This document shows positions 44,316-55,148 of a stretch of 64,000 nucleotides of DNA, piece by piece. The position numbers and the translations under genes were made by a program. Position 1 is the first letter of the stretch. The number at the start of each line of letters is the position of its first letter. The DNA comes from Kitasatospora sp. NBC_00374 (GTDB taxonomy: Bacteria; Actinomycetota; Actinomycetes; Streptomycetales; Streptomycetaceae): contig NZ_CP107964.1 in assembly GCF_041434935.1 (NCBI RefSeq), positions 7,485,001 to 7,549,000 of the forward strand, in the 5' to 3' direction. The notes under the pieces were generated by a model that saw only the letters and a program-made list of their open reading frames with translations, had not been told where the DNA came from and searched no databases.

Positions 44316-47300
44316 GTGGAGAACGAAGAGAAGCTCCTCGACTACCTCAAGCGGGCGACCGCCGATCTGCGCGAGACGCGCCGACGGCTGCGAGAGCTGG
44401 AGGAGCAGGAGCCGGAGCCGATCGCCATCGTCGGCATGGCCTGCCGCTACCCGGGCGGGGTGACCTCGCCCGAGGACCTGTGGCGGCTCGTCGCCGACGG
44501 CGCGGACGGCATCTCGGAGTTCCCCGGCGACCGCGGCTGGGACGTCTCCGCCCTCCACGACGAGGACCCCGACAGCCCCGGCACCTCCTACACCCGGGAA
44601 GGCGGCTTCCTCCACGACGCCGCCGAGTTCGACCCCGGGTTCTTCGGCATCTCGCCGCGCGAGGCCCTGGCGATGGACCCGCAGCAGCGGCTGCTGCTGG
44701 AGACCTCCTGGGAGGCGTTCGAGCGGGCCGGCATCGACCCGGAGACCGTCCGCGGCAGCGCGACCGGCGTGTTCGCCGGGGTGATGTACCACGACTACGC
44801 CTCCCGCCTGGTCTCCGTACCAGAGGAGGTGGCGGGCTACCTGGGCAACGGCAACTCCGGCAGCGTCGCCTCCGGCCGCATCGCGTACGTGCTCGGCCTC
44901 GAAGGCCCGGCCGTGACCGTCGACACCGCCTGCTCCTCCTCCCTCGTGGCCCTGCACTGGGCCGTACAGGCGCTGCGGGCCGGCGAGTGCACGCTCGCCC
45001 TGGCCGGCGGCGTCGCCGTGATGGCCGGCCCCGACGCCTTCATCGACTTCAGCCGTCAGCGCGGCCTGGCCGCCGACGGCCGCTGCAAGTCCTTCGCGGG
45101 CGCGGCGGACGGCACCGGCTGGGGCGAGGGCGTCGGCATGCTGCTCGTCGAGCGGCTCTCCGACGCCCTCGCCAACGGCCACCCGGTGCTGGCCGTCGTG
45201 CGCGGAACAGCCGTCAACCAGGACGGCGCCAGCAGCGGTCTCACCGCCCCCAACGGCCCGGCGCAGCAGCGCGTCATCCGCCAGGCGCTGAACGCGGCAC
45301 GGCTGACCGCCCACCAGATCGACGCCGTCGAGGCGCACGGCACCGGCACCCGCCTCGGCGACCCGATCGAGGCACAGGCGCTGCTCGCCACCTATGGCCA
45401 GGACCGCCCCGCAGACCGCCCCCTCTGGCTCGGCTCGCTCAAGTCCAACATCGGCCACACCCAGGCGGCGGCCGGGGTCGGCGGCATCATCAAGATGGTC
45501 ATGGCGATGCGGCACGGCGTCCTGCCGCAGACCCTGCACGTGGACGAGCCCACGCCGCACGTCGACTGGACGGCCGGCGCCGTCGAGCTGCTGACCCGGG
45601 CCCGGCCCTGGCCCGAGACCGGGCGCCCCCGCCGGGCCGGTGTGTCCTCGTTCGGCGTCAGCGGCACCAACGCCCACACCATCATCGAACAGGCCCCCGA
45701 ACCGGCCCGGACATCGCGCGCCGCCCAGCGGCCGGACGGCCTGCCGAGGCCCGTCCCGCTCGTACTCTCCGGCCACGACGACGCAGCCCTGCGCGCCCAG
45801 GCCGAGCGCCTGCGGGCGCACCTCGCCGACGCCACCCACCCGGACCTGGACCCGGACCTGGCGGACGTCGCCCTCTCCCTGGCCACCGGCCGTGCCGCGC
45901 TCAAGCACCGGGCGGCGCTGGTCGGCGGCGACCGGGCGCAGGTGCTGGCGGGGCTGGAGACGCTGGCGGCCGGCGGGTCGGCGGCGGCGGAGGGTGTCGC
46001 GGGGACGGCCGGTCGTACGGCGTTCCTGTTCGCGGGGCAGGGGAGTCAGCGGGCGGGGATGGGGGAGGAGCTGTACGGCTCTTTCCCGGTGTTCGCGGCG
46101 GCGTTCGACGCGGTGTGTGCGGAGTTGGATCCGCTGCTGGATCGCCCGTTGCGTGCGGTGGTTGGCGATGCGGAGCTGATCGACGAGACGGGTTACACGC
46201 AGCCGGCGCTCTTTGCGCTGGAGGTGGCGCTGTTCCGGTTGGTGGAGTCGTGGGGTGTGCGGCCGGATTTCCTGGCGGGGCACTCGATCGGTGAGCTGGC
46301 CGCCGCGCATGTGGCGGGTGTGCTGTCGCTGGCGGACGCCTCGAAGCTGGTGGCGGCGCGTGGGCGTCTGATGCAGGCGTTGCCGCGTGGTGGTGCGATG
46401 GTGGCGGTGGAGGCGGCGGAGGGCGAGGTGCTGCCGTTGCTGACCGGGGGTGTCGGCATCGCGGCCGTCAACGGGCCCACGTCGGTGGTGATTTCGGGTG
46501 CCGAGGACGCTGTTCTGGCCGTTGCCGGGCGGCTTGAGGCCGAGGGGCGCAGGACGAAGCGGCTGGTGGTGAGCCATGCGTTCCATTCGCCGTTGATGGA
46601 CGGGATGCTGGACGAGTTCCGTTCGGTGGCTTCGGAGTTGACGTTCGAGGCGCCTCGGATCCCGATCGTCTCCACTCTCACCGGTGCCCTGGTTTCCGAC
46701 GAGCTGACGGATCCCGAGTACTGGGTGCGGCATGTCCGTGAGGCGGTCCGTTTCGCCGATGCCGTTCAGGTGCTGGAGGGCGAAGGGGTCCGGACGTTCC
46801 TGGAGTTGGGGCCGGACGGGACGCTGACCGCGATGGCGCAGCGGTGTCTCGCCGAGGACACCGACGCCGCGCTCACCCCTGCCCTGCGCCGGGACCGCCC
46901 CGAAGCCCTGAGCTTCACCACCGCCCTCGCCCGGCTGCACGTGCGCGGTGCCAGGCTCGACTGGCAGGCCGTCTTCGCGGATCTCGACGCCCGCCGCGTC
47001 GACCTCCCCACCTACGCCTTCCAGCGTGAGCGGTACTGGCTGGACAGTGGTGCCGACCGGTTGGCAGATGTCGTGGCGGCAGGGCTCGGCCGGATGGCGC
47101 ATCCGCTGTTCGGTGCTGCCGTGTCAGTGCCCGAGCTGGACGGCCGGCTGTTCATCGGGCGGCTGTCGCTGCGCACGCACCCTTGGCTGGCCGATCATTC
47201 CGTGGCGGGCAGTGTGCTGCTGCCCGGCACCGCGTTCGTGGAGCTTGCGGTGGCGGCCGGTGACCGGCTGGGCTGCGGCCTGCTGGAGGAACTGACCGTC

Positions 47301-50300
47301 GAGGCACCCCTGGTCGTCCCCGCGACGGGGTCCGTCCAGCTGTGCCTGACCGTGGGTGCCCCCGACGAGCTGGGGCGCCGGCCGCTGAGCCTGCACTCCC
47401 GGCCGCAGGATGACGATGGTGACGACACCTGGCCCGACCTGCCGTGGGCCCGCCACGCTACGGGCTTCCTGTCGCCCGCGGTCGCTCCCGCCTCCTTCGA
47501 CCTGGCGCAGTGGCCGCCGCCCGGTGCTGAGCCGATCGCGGTGGACGGCCTGTACGAGGGGCTGGCCGCCGCAGGGTTGGAGTACGGGCCGGTGTTCCGG
47601 GGACTGCGCGCCGCGTGGCGCCGGGACGGCGAGATGTTCGCCGAGGTGGCACTGCCGGAGGAGGTACGGGCGGAGGCCGGGCCGTTCGGTCTGCACCCGG
47701 CGCTGCTCGATGCCGCACTGCACGCGGTCGGACTCGGTGGGCTGGTCGAGGACAGCGGCCGAGGTCGGCTGCCGTTCGTGTGGTCAGGAGTGGCCCTGCA
47801 CGCGGCCGGTGCGGGCGAGTTGCGGGTGCGGATCACCGCGGCGGGCGCCGACGCGGTGTCGCTGGCGGTCGCGGACGCCACCGGAGAGCCGGTGGCCGTG
47901 ATCGGTTCGCTGGTGCTACGTCCCTTCGCGGCCGAGCAGTTGGCCGCCTCGGGCGGCGACGGGTCGCTCCTCCGCCAGGAGTGGGTGCCGGTCGTGCTGC
48001 CGGCGGAGGGGCTGACGGGGTCGATCGGTGTGCTGGGCGCGGACGACCTGGGCCTGCCGGACGCGGTGTGCTTCGCCGATCTGGCTGCCGTGTCGGCGGC
48101 CGGGTCCGTGCCGGGGACGCTGCTGCTGCCGCTGTCCGCCGGGCACGACGCGGACGCCGCCGGCGCTGCTCACACGGCCGCCCGGGAGGCGCTGGGGCTG
48201 GTGCAGGAGTGGCTGGAGCGGGACGCGTTCGCGGACTCGCGTCTTGTGGTGGTGACGCGTGGTGCGAGCACGGCCGAGGACCTGGCCGGTGCCGCGGTCT
48301 GGGGTCTGCTGCGTTCGGCGCAGTCGGAGAATCCGGGTCGGATCGTGTTGGTGGATCTGGACGACGATGCGGAGTCGTTGCGGGCGCTGGCGCGGGTGGT
48401 GGAGTGCGGTGAGCCGCAGGTGGCGTTGCGTGCCGGTGTGGCGGTCGCGCCGAGGCTGGCGCGGGTGGCCTCGGACGGCGGTGCCGTTCCGGTGCTGGAC
48501 CCCGAGGGTACGGTGCTGGTCACGGGTGCGACGGGCACGTTGGGGGCGCTGTTCAGCCGTCATCTGGTGACGGAGTACGGCGCTCGTCGTCTGCTGCTGG
48601 TCTCGCGTCGTGGTGCGCAGGCCGAGGGCGCGGACGAACTGGCCGCGGAGCTGGTCAGGTTGGGCGCGGAGGTGACGTTCGCCGCGTGCGACGTGGCCGA
48701 TCGTGTGGCGTTGGCGCGGGTGTTGGAGGGTGTGGAGCTCACCGCGGTGGTGCATACGGCGGGTGTGCTGGACGACGGCGTCGTGGCGTCGCTGACCCCG
48801 GAGCGGCTGGAGGCGGTGCTGCGGCCGAAGGTGGACGCGGCGTGGAACCTGCACGAGCTGACCGCCGGCCACGACCTGGCCGCGTTCGTGCTGTTCTCGT
48901 CCGCGGCCGGTGTGTTCGGCGCGGCGGGGCAGGCGAACTACGCGGCTGCCAACGCCTTCCTGGACGCTCTCGCCGAGCACCGTCGGGCGGCCGGTCTGCC
49001 GGCGACCTCGCTCGCCTGGGGCCTGTGGGCCGAGGACGGCGGCGGGATGGGGGCCGAGCTGGACGAGGCCGACGTGCAGCGGATGGCGCGGGGCGGTGTG
49101 CAGGCGCTGACCGCGCCCGAGGGACTCCGGCTGTTCGACCTGGCGATCCCCGCCGCCGACGCGGTGCTGGTGCCGATCCGGCTGGACCTGGCGGGCCTGC
49201 GTGCCCGCGCAGCCGGTCAGTCCGAGGTGCCGCATCTGCTGCGTGGTCTGGTACGTCCGTCGACCCGTCGGGCGGCTGCCTCCGGCTCGGCGTCCGGCGC
49301 CGGTGGCCCGGCGCTCGTCGGGCGGCTCGCGGCGCTGCCGCCCGCCCAGCAGCACGCTGAACTCCTGGAGGCCGTCCGGGCCGAGGCGGCCACCGTCCTC
49401 GGCCACGTCGGTCCGCAGGCGGTCGACCCGACCCGTGCCTTCCGTGAACTCGGCTTCGACTCGCTGAGCGCACTCGAACTCCGCAACCGGCTCAACGCCG
49501 TCACGGGTCTGCGCCTGCCCGCGACCCTGGTCTTCGACCACCCGAGCCCGGAGGTCCTGGCCCGGCACCTGCGCACGGAACTCCTCGGCGGTGAGGACGC
49601 CGACCGGTCGTCGCGCCCGCTCGCCGACCAGACGGCCACACCGGGTGCGCCGGGCGCCAGGAGCGGAGACGAGGACGACCCGATCGCGATCGTCGCGATG
49701 AGCTGCCGTTTCCCGGGCGGGGTCCAGAGCCCCGAGGACCTGTGGCGGCTGGTGTCCGCCGGCCGCGATGCGGTCTCCGGCTTCCCGGCCGACCGCGGCT
49801 GGGACCTGGAGAACCTCTACGACCCGGACCCCGACCACCCCGGCACCTCGTACACCCGCGAGGGCGGCTTCCTGCACGACGCCGCGGCGTTCGACCCGGC
49901 GTTCTTCGGAATCTCGCCGCGCGAGGCGCTGTCCACCGATCCGCAGCAGCGGCTGCTGCTGGAGACCTCCTGGGAGGCGTTCGAGCGGGCCGGGATCGAC
50001 CCGGCCACCCTGCGCGGCAGCCGGACCGGCGTCTTCGTCGGCGTGATGTACCACGACTACGCGACCCGTCTGCAGGAGGCCGCGACCGCCGGCGCCGAGG
50101 GGTCGATGGGCAGCGGCGGCGTGGGCAGCATCGCGTCGGGCCGGGTGTCGTACACCTTCGGTCTGGAGGGCCCCGCCGTCACGGTCGACACCGCGTGCTC
50201 GTCCTCGCTGGTGGCCCTGCACTGGGCGATCCAGGCGCTGCGCAACGGCGAGTGCTCGCTCGCCCTGGCGGGCGGTGTGACCGTCATGGCGACGCCCGCG

Positions 50301-53300
50301 ACCTTCGTCGACTTCAGCCGCCAGCGCGGGCTGGCGGCGGACGGGCGCTGCAAGGCGTTCTCCGAGGACGCGGACGGCACGGGCTGGGGCGAGGGAGTCG
50401 GCCTGCTGCTGGTCGAGCGGCTCTCGGACGCGCGGCGCAACGGGCACCCGGTGCTCGCGATCGTGCGCGGCAGCGCCGTCAACCAGGACGGTGCCAGCAA
50501 CGGGCTCACCGCCCCCAACGGGCCGTCCCAGCAGCGCGTCATCCAGCAGGCGCTGGCCGACGCCCGGCTGTCGGCCGGCGAGGTCGACGCCGTCGAGGCG
50601 CACGGCACCGGGACGCGGCTCGGCGACCCGATCGAGGCGCAGGCCCTGCTGGCCACCTACGGCCGCGCCCACTCCGACGAACAGCCGCTCTGGCTCGGCT
50701 CGGTGAAGTCCAACCTCGGCCACACCCAGGCAGCCGCCGGCGCGGCGGGCATCATCAAGATGGTCATGGCGATGCGCCGCGGCGTCCTGCCGCAGACCCT
50801 GCACGTCGGTGAGCCCTCGACGCACGTCGACTGGTCGGCCGGTGCGGTGGAACTCCTCACCGGGCCACGGCCGTGGCCCGAACACGGTCGCCCACGACGG
50901 GCGGGCATCTCGTCCTTCGGCATCAGCGGCACCAACGCCCACACCATCATCGAGCAGGTCCCGGAGAGCGCGGCCGACCCCGTCGTGGACGGGCCCGTCG
51001 CCGTGGCGCCCGAGGTCCCGCTGCCGGTGGTGCTGTCGGGCCGGACGGCCGAGGCCCTGCAGGGGCAGGCCGGCCGGTTGGCCGCGTGGCTGGCGGCCGA
51101 GGCCGGGGTCGGGCCGGGCGATGCCGCGTTCACGTCGGCGACGGCCCGGGCGTCGTTCGAGCACCGGGCGGCCGTCGTGGCGGACGGCCGGGTGGAGCTG
51201 CTGGCGGCGCTGGAGTCACTGGCCGGGGGCGGACCCGCCACCGGTGCCGCCCTGGTGGGCTCGCCGGTGGCCGGGCGAACGGTGTTCCTGTTCGCCGGCC
51301 AGGGCAGCCAGCGGGTGGCCATGGGAGCGGAACTCTCCGCGGCCTGCCCGGTGTTCGCGACCGCTTTCGACGCGGTCTGCGACGAACTTGACCGGCACCT
51401 GGAGCGTCCGCTGCGCGAGGCGATCGCCGACGACACGCTGATCAACGAGACCGGCTGCGCGCAGCCCGCGCTGTTCGCCGTCGAGGTGGCGCTGTTCCGC
51501 CTGCTCGAATCCTGGGGTGTGCGGCCGGACCTCCTGGCCGGCCACTCCATCGGCGAGCTGGCCGCCGCCCACGTGGCAGGTGTGCTGTCCCTGCCGGACG
51601 CGGCGAGGCTGGTCGCGGCGCGCGGCCGGTTGATGCAGGCGCTGCCGCGTGGTGGCGCGATGGTCGCGCTGCAGGCCGCCGAGGGCGAGGTGCTGCCACT
51701 CCTGGCGGGCCGCAAGGACGAGTTGGGCATCGCCGCCGTCAACGGCCCTGATTCGCTGGTGGTTTCGGGCGACGAACGCTCCGTACTGGAACTCGCCGCC
51801 GACTGGGAGGCCCAGGGCCGCAAGGCGAAGCGGCTGGCGGTGAGCCATGCGTTCCACTCGCCACTGATGGACGGGATGCTGGACGAGTTCCGTTCGGTGG
51901 CTGCGGAGTTGACGTTCGAGGCGCCGCGGATCCCGATCGTCTCGACCCTGACCGGCGCCCTGGCCTCCGACGAGCTGACCGATCCCGAGTACTGGGTGCG
52001 GCACGTCCGGGATGCGGTTCGCTTCGCCGACGCCGTTCGCACGCTGGAGGCCGAAGGCGTCAGGACCTTCGTCGAGCTGGGCCCGGACGGCACGCTGACC
52101 GCGATGGCGCAGCAGTGCCTCGTCGAGGACACCGACGCCGCCCTCACCCCGACCCTGCGCCGGGACCGCCCGGAGGCGGCGGCGGTCGCGGCCTGCCTGG
52201 GCCGGCTGTACGTGGCAGGGGCGCCGGTGGACTGGACGGCCGTCCACGCCGGACGCGGCGCGCGGGTCGTCGACCTGCCGACCTACGCGTTCCAGCGGGA
52301 GCACTACTGGCCCCAGGGCGGCGGTGCACCGGTCGGGGATGTCACCGCGGCCGGCCTGGGTGCGGCCGGCCATCCGCTGCTGGGCGCCGCCGTGCCGCTG
52401 GCCGACGGGGACGGTCTCCTGTTCACCGGACGGCTCTCGCTGTCCACCCACCCGTGGCTGACGGACCACGCCGTCGCCGGCAGCGTGCTGCTGCCGGGAA
52501 CGGCCCTGGTGGAGCTGGCCGTTCGGGCCGGTGAGCAGGTGGGCTGCACCGTGCTGGAGGAGCTGACGCTGGAGGCGCCGCTGATCGTCCCCGAGAAGGG
52601 CGCCGTCCAGCTGCAGTTGCGGGTCGGCGCGGTGGACGTCGACGGCCGCAGCGCTGTCGCCCTGCACTCCCGCCCCGCAGCGGCGGCAGAGGAGGCCGGC
52701 GGGGCAGCCTGGACGCGGCACGCGGTGGGCCTGCTGGCGGAGGCCGGCGCAGCCGGTGGGGGCGAGTCGCTGGCCGATTGGCCGCCGTCCGCCGCCGAGC
52801 CGGTCGCGGTGGACGCGGTGTACGGGGCGTTCGAGGCCGCCGGGTTCGCGTACGGCCCGGTGTTCCGGGGACTGCGGGCCGCGTGGCGGCGGGACGGCGA
52901 GGTGTTCGCCGAGGTGGCGCTGCCGGAGGAGGCCCGGGCGGAAGCCGGACTGTTCGGTCTGCATCCGGCGCTGCTGGACGCCGCGTTGCACGCCGTCGGC
53001 CTGGGTGGGCTGGTGGCGGACACCGGCCGGGGACGGCTGCCGTTCGCCTGGTCCGGGGTGTCGCTGTACGCCGCGGGGGCCACCGAGCTGCGGGTGCGGA
53101 TCGCCGCGGTCGGCGCCGACGCCGTCTCGCTCGCCGTGGCCGACGCCACGGGCGCGCCGGTTGCCTCGGTCGAGTCGCTGGTGCTGAGGGAGTTCGCCCC
53201 CGAGCACTTGGCGGCGTCCGGCGGCCACGAGTCGCTGTTCCGTCCGGAGTGGGTGCCGGTGGCGCTGCCGTCCTCGGGGCCGACGGGGGTGATCGGCGTG

Positions 53301-55109
53301 CTGGGCGACGACGACCTCGGGCTTCCGGGGGCGCTCTCCTGCACCGACCTGGCGGACCTCGCCGACGGCGGCGCGGTGCCCGGCATCGTGGTCGCGCCGT
53401 TCCTTCCGGCCCCCGCCGCCGATGCGGCCGCCGCCACCCGTGCCGCCGTGCGCCGCGCCCTCGTCCTGGTCCAGCAGTGGCTGGCGCAGGACGCGTTCGC
53501 GGACGCGCGTCTCGTCGTGGTGACCCGGGGGGCGAGCACCGGAGCCGACCTGGCGGCCGCCGCCGTGCACGGTCTGCTGCGCTCGGCGCAGTCGGAGAAC
53601 CCCGGCCGGATCGTCCTGGTCGACCTGGACGACGACCCGGCCTCCCTGCGGGCCCTGCCGGACGCGCTCGGCACCGACGAGCCGCAGCTGGCGCTGCGTG
53701 CCGGACGCGCCGCCGCCGCACGTCTGGTGCGCGTCACCGACGCCCCCGCGGCAGCGCAGGCCACGGACTTCGCCGCCGACGGCACCGTGCTGCTGACGGG
53801 CGCGACCGGCTCGTTGGGCCGCGCGGTGGCTCGCCACCTGGTGGCGCGGCGCGGCGCCCGGCGCCTGCTGCTGGTCTCGCGTCGGGGTGAAGCCGCCGAC
53901 GGGGCAGTGGAGTTGGCGGCCGAGCTGACGGCGGCCGGCGCCCGGGTCGGGTTCGCCGCGTGCGACGTGGCCGACCGTGCGGCGCTGGCGCGGGTGCTGG
54001 AGGAGGTGCGGCTGACCGCCGTCGTCCATGTGGCGGGCGCGCTGGACGACGGCATCGTGTCCGCACTCACCCCCGAGCGGCTGGACACCGTGCTCCGCCC
54101 GAAGGTGGACGCGGCGTGGAACCTGCACGAGCTCACCGCCGGCCACGACCTCACCGCGTTCGTGCTGTTCTCGTCCGCGGCCGGGGTGTTCGGCGCGGCC
54201 GGCCAGGCCAACTACGCGGCCGCGAACAGCTTCCTGGACGCCCTCGCGCAGCACCGACAGTCCACCGGGCTGCCCGCGAGCTCGCTCGCCTGGGGCCTGT
54301 GGGCCGACGACGGCGGTATGGCGGACACCCTGGACAGCGCGGATGTCGAGCGGATGGCCCGCGGTGGGGTGGCCGCGCTGTCGGTCTCGGAGGGCCTCGC
54401 CCTGTTCGACACGGCGGGCGCGCTGCCGCACCACCCGGTCCTGGTACCGGCCAGGCTGGACCTGGCGGGGCTGCGGGCCCGGGCCGCGGAGAGCGGCGAG
54501 GTGGCGCCCCTGCTACGGGCGCTGGTCCGGCAGCCGGCCCGGCGGGCCGCGGCGGGAGCGGCGGCCGACCCGGCCGCGGCGCTCCGGCAGCGGCTCGCCG
54601 GCCAGTCGCCGGAGGACCAGGAACGGATCCTGCTGGAGACGGTGTGCGGGCAGGTCGCGGCCGTGCTCGGCTACGCCGGTGCTGCGGCCGTCCAGCCGGG
54701 GCACGCGTTCCGCGAGCTCGGGTTCGACTCGCTGACCGCCGTCGAACTGCGCAACCGCCTGAACGCGGTGACCGGTCTGCGGCTGCCCGCCACGCTGATC
54801 TTCGACCACCCGAGCCCGCTGGAGCTGGTCACCCATCTCCGGACGGCCGTCCCGCAGGAGGAGGCCGGCGGACCGGGCCTGTTCGCCGAACTCGACCGGC
54901 TGGCCGAGGCCCTGGCCGCCGCACCGACCGACGAGGAGACCGGCGCGCGGGTCACCCTGCGCCTCCAGGCCCTGCTGACCCAGTGGCGGGACGTCCTCGC
55001 CGACCCGGCCGACCGGGCCGCCGCCGCTGCCGACGACCACCGCGACCTGGACACGGCCACCGACGACGAGCTCTTCGACCTGCTCGACGACGAGCTCGAG
55101 ACTTCCTGA
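44316..55109 (+). CDS. type I modular polyketide synthase, modules 4-5 (PKS2)
   Basis: 3597 residues from GTG at 44316, chosen by alignment of the docking helix (ENEEKLLDYLKRATADLRE) with the starts of PKS1 and PKS3; GTG 44304 is an alternative. Both modules are KS-AT-DH-KR-ACP. KS cysteines are C206 and C1961. AT serines S657 and S2411 sit in GHSIG, with HAFH at 754 and 2511 (malonyl-CoA). DH pairs are H961/D1132 and H2718/D2888. KR nucleotide motifs start at 1403 and 3161, both with LDD and catalytic Ser/Tyr. ACP serines are S1716 and S3472. The C-terminal docking region ends in ELFDLLDDELETS. It would add two malonyl units as double bonds. PKS3 begins 39 bases later, so both are one transcript. 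Confidence 0.98.
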   Translation: MENEEKLLDYLKRATADLRETRRRLRELEEQEPEPIAIVGMACRYPGGVTSPEDLWRLVADGADGISEFPGDRGWDVSALHDEDPDSPGTSYTREGGFLHDAAEFDPGFFGISPREALAMDPQQRLLLETSWEAFERAGIDPETVRGSATGVFAGVMYHDYASRLVSVPEEVAGYLGNGNSGSVASGRIAYVLGLEGPAVTVDTACSSSLVALHWAVQALRAGECTLALAGGVAVMAGPDAFIDFSRQRGLAADGRCKSFAGAADGTGWGEGVGMLLVERLSDALANGHPVLAVVRGTAVNQDGASSGLTAPNGPAQQRVIRQALNAARLTAHQIDAVEAHGTGTRLGDPIEAQALLATYGQDRPADRPLWLGSLKSNIGHTQAAAGVGGIIKMVMAMRHGVLPQTLHVDEPTPHVDWTAGAVELLTRARPWPETGRPRRAGVSSFGVSGTNAHTIIEQAPEPARTSRAAQRPDGLPRPVPLVLSGHDDAALRAQAERLRAHLADATHPDLDPDLADVALSLATGRAALKHRAALVGGDRAQVLAGLETLAAGGSAAAEGVAGTAGRTAFLFAGQGSQRAGMGEELYGSFPVFAAAFDAVCAELDPLLDRPLRAVVGDAELIDETGYTQPALFALEVALFRLVESWGVRPDFLAGHSIGELAAAHVAGVLSLADASKLVAARGRLMQALPRGGAMVAVEAAEGEVLPLLTGGVGIAAVNGPTSVVISGAEDAVLAVAGRLEAEGRRTKRLVVSHAFHSPLMDGMLDEFRSVASELTFEAPRIPIVSTLTGALVSDELTDPEYWVRHVREAVRFADAVQVLEGEGVRTFLELGPDGTLTAMAQRCLAEDTDAALTPALRRDRPEALSFTTALARLHVRGARLDWQAVFADLDARRVDLPTYAFQRERYWLDSGADRLADVVAAGLGRMAHPLFGAAVSVPELDGRLFIGRLSLRTHPWLADHSVAGSVLLPGTAFVELAVAAGDRLGCGLLEELTVEAPLVVPATGSVQLCLTVGAPDELGRRPLSLHSRPQDDDGDDTWPDLPWARHATGFLSPAVAPASFDLAQWPPPGAEPIAVDGLYEGLAAAGLEYGPVFRGLRAAWRRDGEMFAEVALPEEVRAEAGPFGLHPALLDAALHAVGLGGLVEDSGRGRLPFVWSGVALHAAGAGELRVRITAAGADAVSLAVADATGEPVAVIGSLVLRPFAAEQLAASGGDGSLLRQEWVPVVLPAEGLTGSIGVLGADDLGLPDAVCFADLAAVSAAGSVPGTLLLPLSAGHDADAAGAAHTAAREALGLVQEWLERDAFADSRLVVVTRGASTAEDLAGAAVWGLLRSAQSENPGRIVLVDLDDDAESLRALARVVECGEPQVALRAGVAVAPRLARVASDGGAVPVLDPEGTVLVTGATGTLGALFSRHLVTEYGARRLLLVSRRGAQAEGADELAAELVRLGAEVTFAACDVADRVALARVLEGVELTAVVHTAGVLDDGVVASLTPERLEAVLRPKVDAAWNLHELTAGHDLAAFVLFSSAAGVFGAAGQANYAAANAFLDALAEHRRAAGLPATSLAWGLWAEDGGGMGAELDEADVQRMARGGVQALTAPEGLRLFDLAIPAADAVLVPIRLDLAGLRARAAGQSEVPHLLRGLVRPSTRRAAASGSASGAGGPALVGRLAALPPAQQHAELLEAVRAEAATVLGHVGPQAVDPTRAFRELGFDSLSALELRNRLNAVTGLRLPATLVFDHPSPEVLARHLRTELLGGEDADRSSRPLADQTATPGAPGARSGDEDDPIAIVAMSCRFPGGVQSPEDLWRLVSAGRDAVSGFPADRGWDLENLYDPDPDHPGTSYTREGGFLHDAAAFDPAFFGISPREALSTDPQQRLLLETSWEAFERAGIDPATLRGSRTGVFVGVMYHDYATRLQEAATAGAEGSMGSGGVGSIASGRVSYTFGLEGPAVTVDTACSSSLVALHWAIQALRNGECSLALAGGVTVMATPATFVDFSRQRGLAADGRCKAFSEDADGTGWGEGVGLLLVERLSDARRNGHPVLAIVRGSAVNQDGASNGLTAPNGPSQQRVIQQALADARLSAGEVDAVEAHGTGTRLGDPIEAQALLATYGRAHSDEQPLWLGSVKSNLGHTQAAAGAAGIIKMVMAMRRGVLPQTLHVGEPSTHVDWSAGAVELLTGPRPWPEHGRPRRAGISSFGISGTNAHTIIEQVPESAADPVVDGPVAVAPEVPLPVVLSGRTAEALQGQAGRLAAWLAAEAGVGPGDAAFTSATARASFEHRAAVVADGRVELLAALESLAGGGPATGAALVGSPVAGRTVFLFAGQGSQRVAMGAELSAACPVFATAFDAVCDELDRHLERPLREAIADDTLINETGCAQPALFAVEVALFRLLESWGVRPDLLAGHSIGELAAAHVAGVLSLPDAARLVAARGRLMQALPRGGAMVALQAAEGEVLPLLAGRKDELGIAAVNGPDSLVVSGDERSVLELAADWEAQGRKAKRLAVSHAFHSPLMDGMLDEFRSVAAELTFEAPRIPIVSTLTGALASDELTDPEYWVRHVRDAVRFADAVRTLEAEGVRTFVELGPDGTLTAMAQQCLVEDTDAALTPTLRRDRPEAAAVAACLGRLYVAGAPVDWTAVHAGRGARVVDLPTYAFQREHYWPQGGGAPVGDVTAAGLGAAGHPLLGAAVPLADGDGLLFTGRLSLSTHPWLTDHAVAGSVLLPGTALVELAVRAGEQVGCTVLEELTLEAPLIVPEKGAVQLQLRVGAVDVDGRSAVALHSRPAAAAEEAGGAAWTRHAVGLLAEAGAAGGGESLADWPPSAAEPVAVDAVYGAFEAAGFAYGPVFRGLRAAWRRDGEVFAEVALPEEARAEAGLFGLHPALLDAALHAVGLGGLVADTGRGRLPFAWSGVSLYAAGATELRVRIAAVGADAVSLAVADATGAPVASVESLVLREFAPEHLAASGGHESLFRPEWVPVALPSSGPTGVIGVLGDDDLGLPGALSCTDLADLADGGAVPGIVVAPFLPAPAADAAAATRAAVRRALVLVQQWLAQDAFADARLVVVTRGASTGADLAAAAVHGLLRSAQSENPGRIVLVDLDDDPASLRALPDALGTDEPQLALRAGRAAAARLVRVTDAPAAAQATDFAADGTVLLTGATGSLGRAVARHLVARRGARRLLLVSRRGEAADGAVELAAELTAAGARVGFAACDVADRAALARVLEEVRLTAVVHVAGALDDGIVSALTPERLDTVLRPKVDAAWNLHELTAGHDLTAFVLFSSAAGVFGAAGQANYAAANSFLDALAQHRQSTGLPASSLAWGLWADDGGMADTLDSADVERMARGGVAALSVSEGLALFDTAGALPHHPVLVPARLDLAGLRARAAESGEVAPLLRALVRQPARRAAAGAAADPAAALRQRLAGQSPEDQERILLETVCGQVAAVLGYAGAAAVQPGHAFRELGFDSLTAVELRNRLNAVTGLRLPATLIFDHPSPLELVTHLRTAVPQEEAGGPGLFAELDRLAEALAAAPTDEETGARVTLRLQALLTQWRDVLADPADRAAAAADDHRDLDTATDDELFDLLDDELETS
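44415..49665 (+). other. PKS module 4: KS-AT(malonyl)-DH-KR-ACP
   Basis: KS Cys codon 44931, AT HAFH from 46575, DH His codon 47196, DH Asp codon 47709, KR motif from 48522, ACP Ser codon 49461. The AT through DH-KR part uses more G/T-ending codons than the KS. Predicted product is an alkene. Confidence 0.9.
49672..54860 (+). other. PKS module 5: KS-AT(malonyl)-DH-KR-ACP
   Basis: KS Cys codon 50196, AT Ser codon 51546, HAFH from 51846, DH His codon 52467, DH Asp codon 52977, KR motif from 53796, ACP Ser codon 54729. Predicted product is an alkene. Confidence 0.9.
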
Positions 55110-55148
55110 CCCAGGCGCCACCCCTTTTGCCGCAAGGAGCGGACGGAC

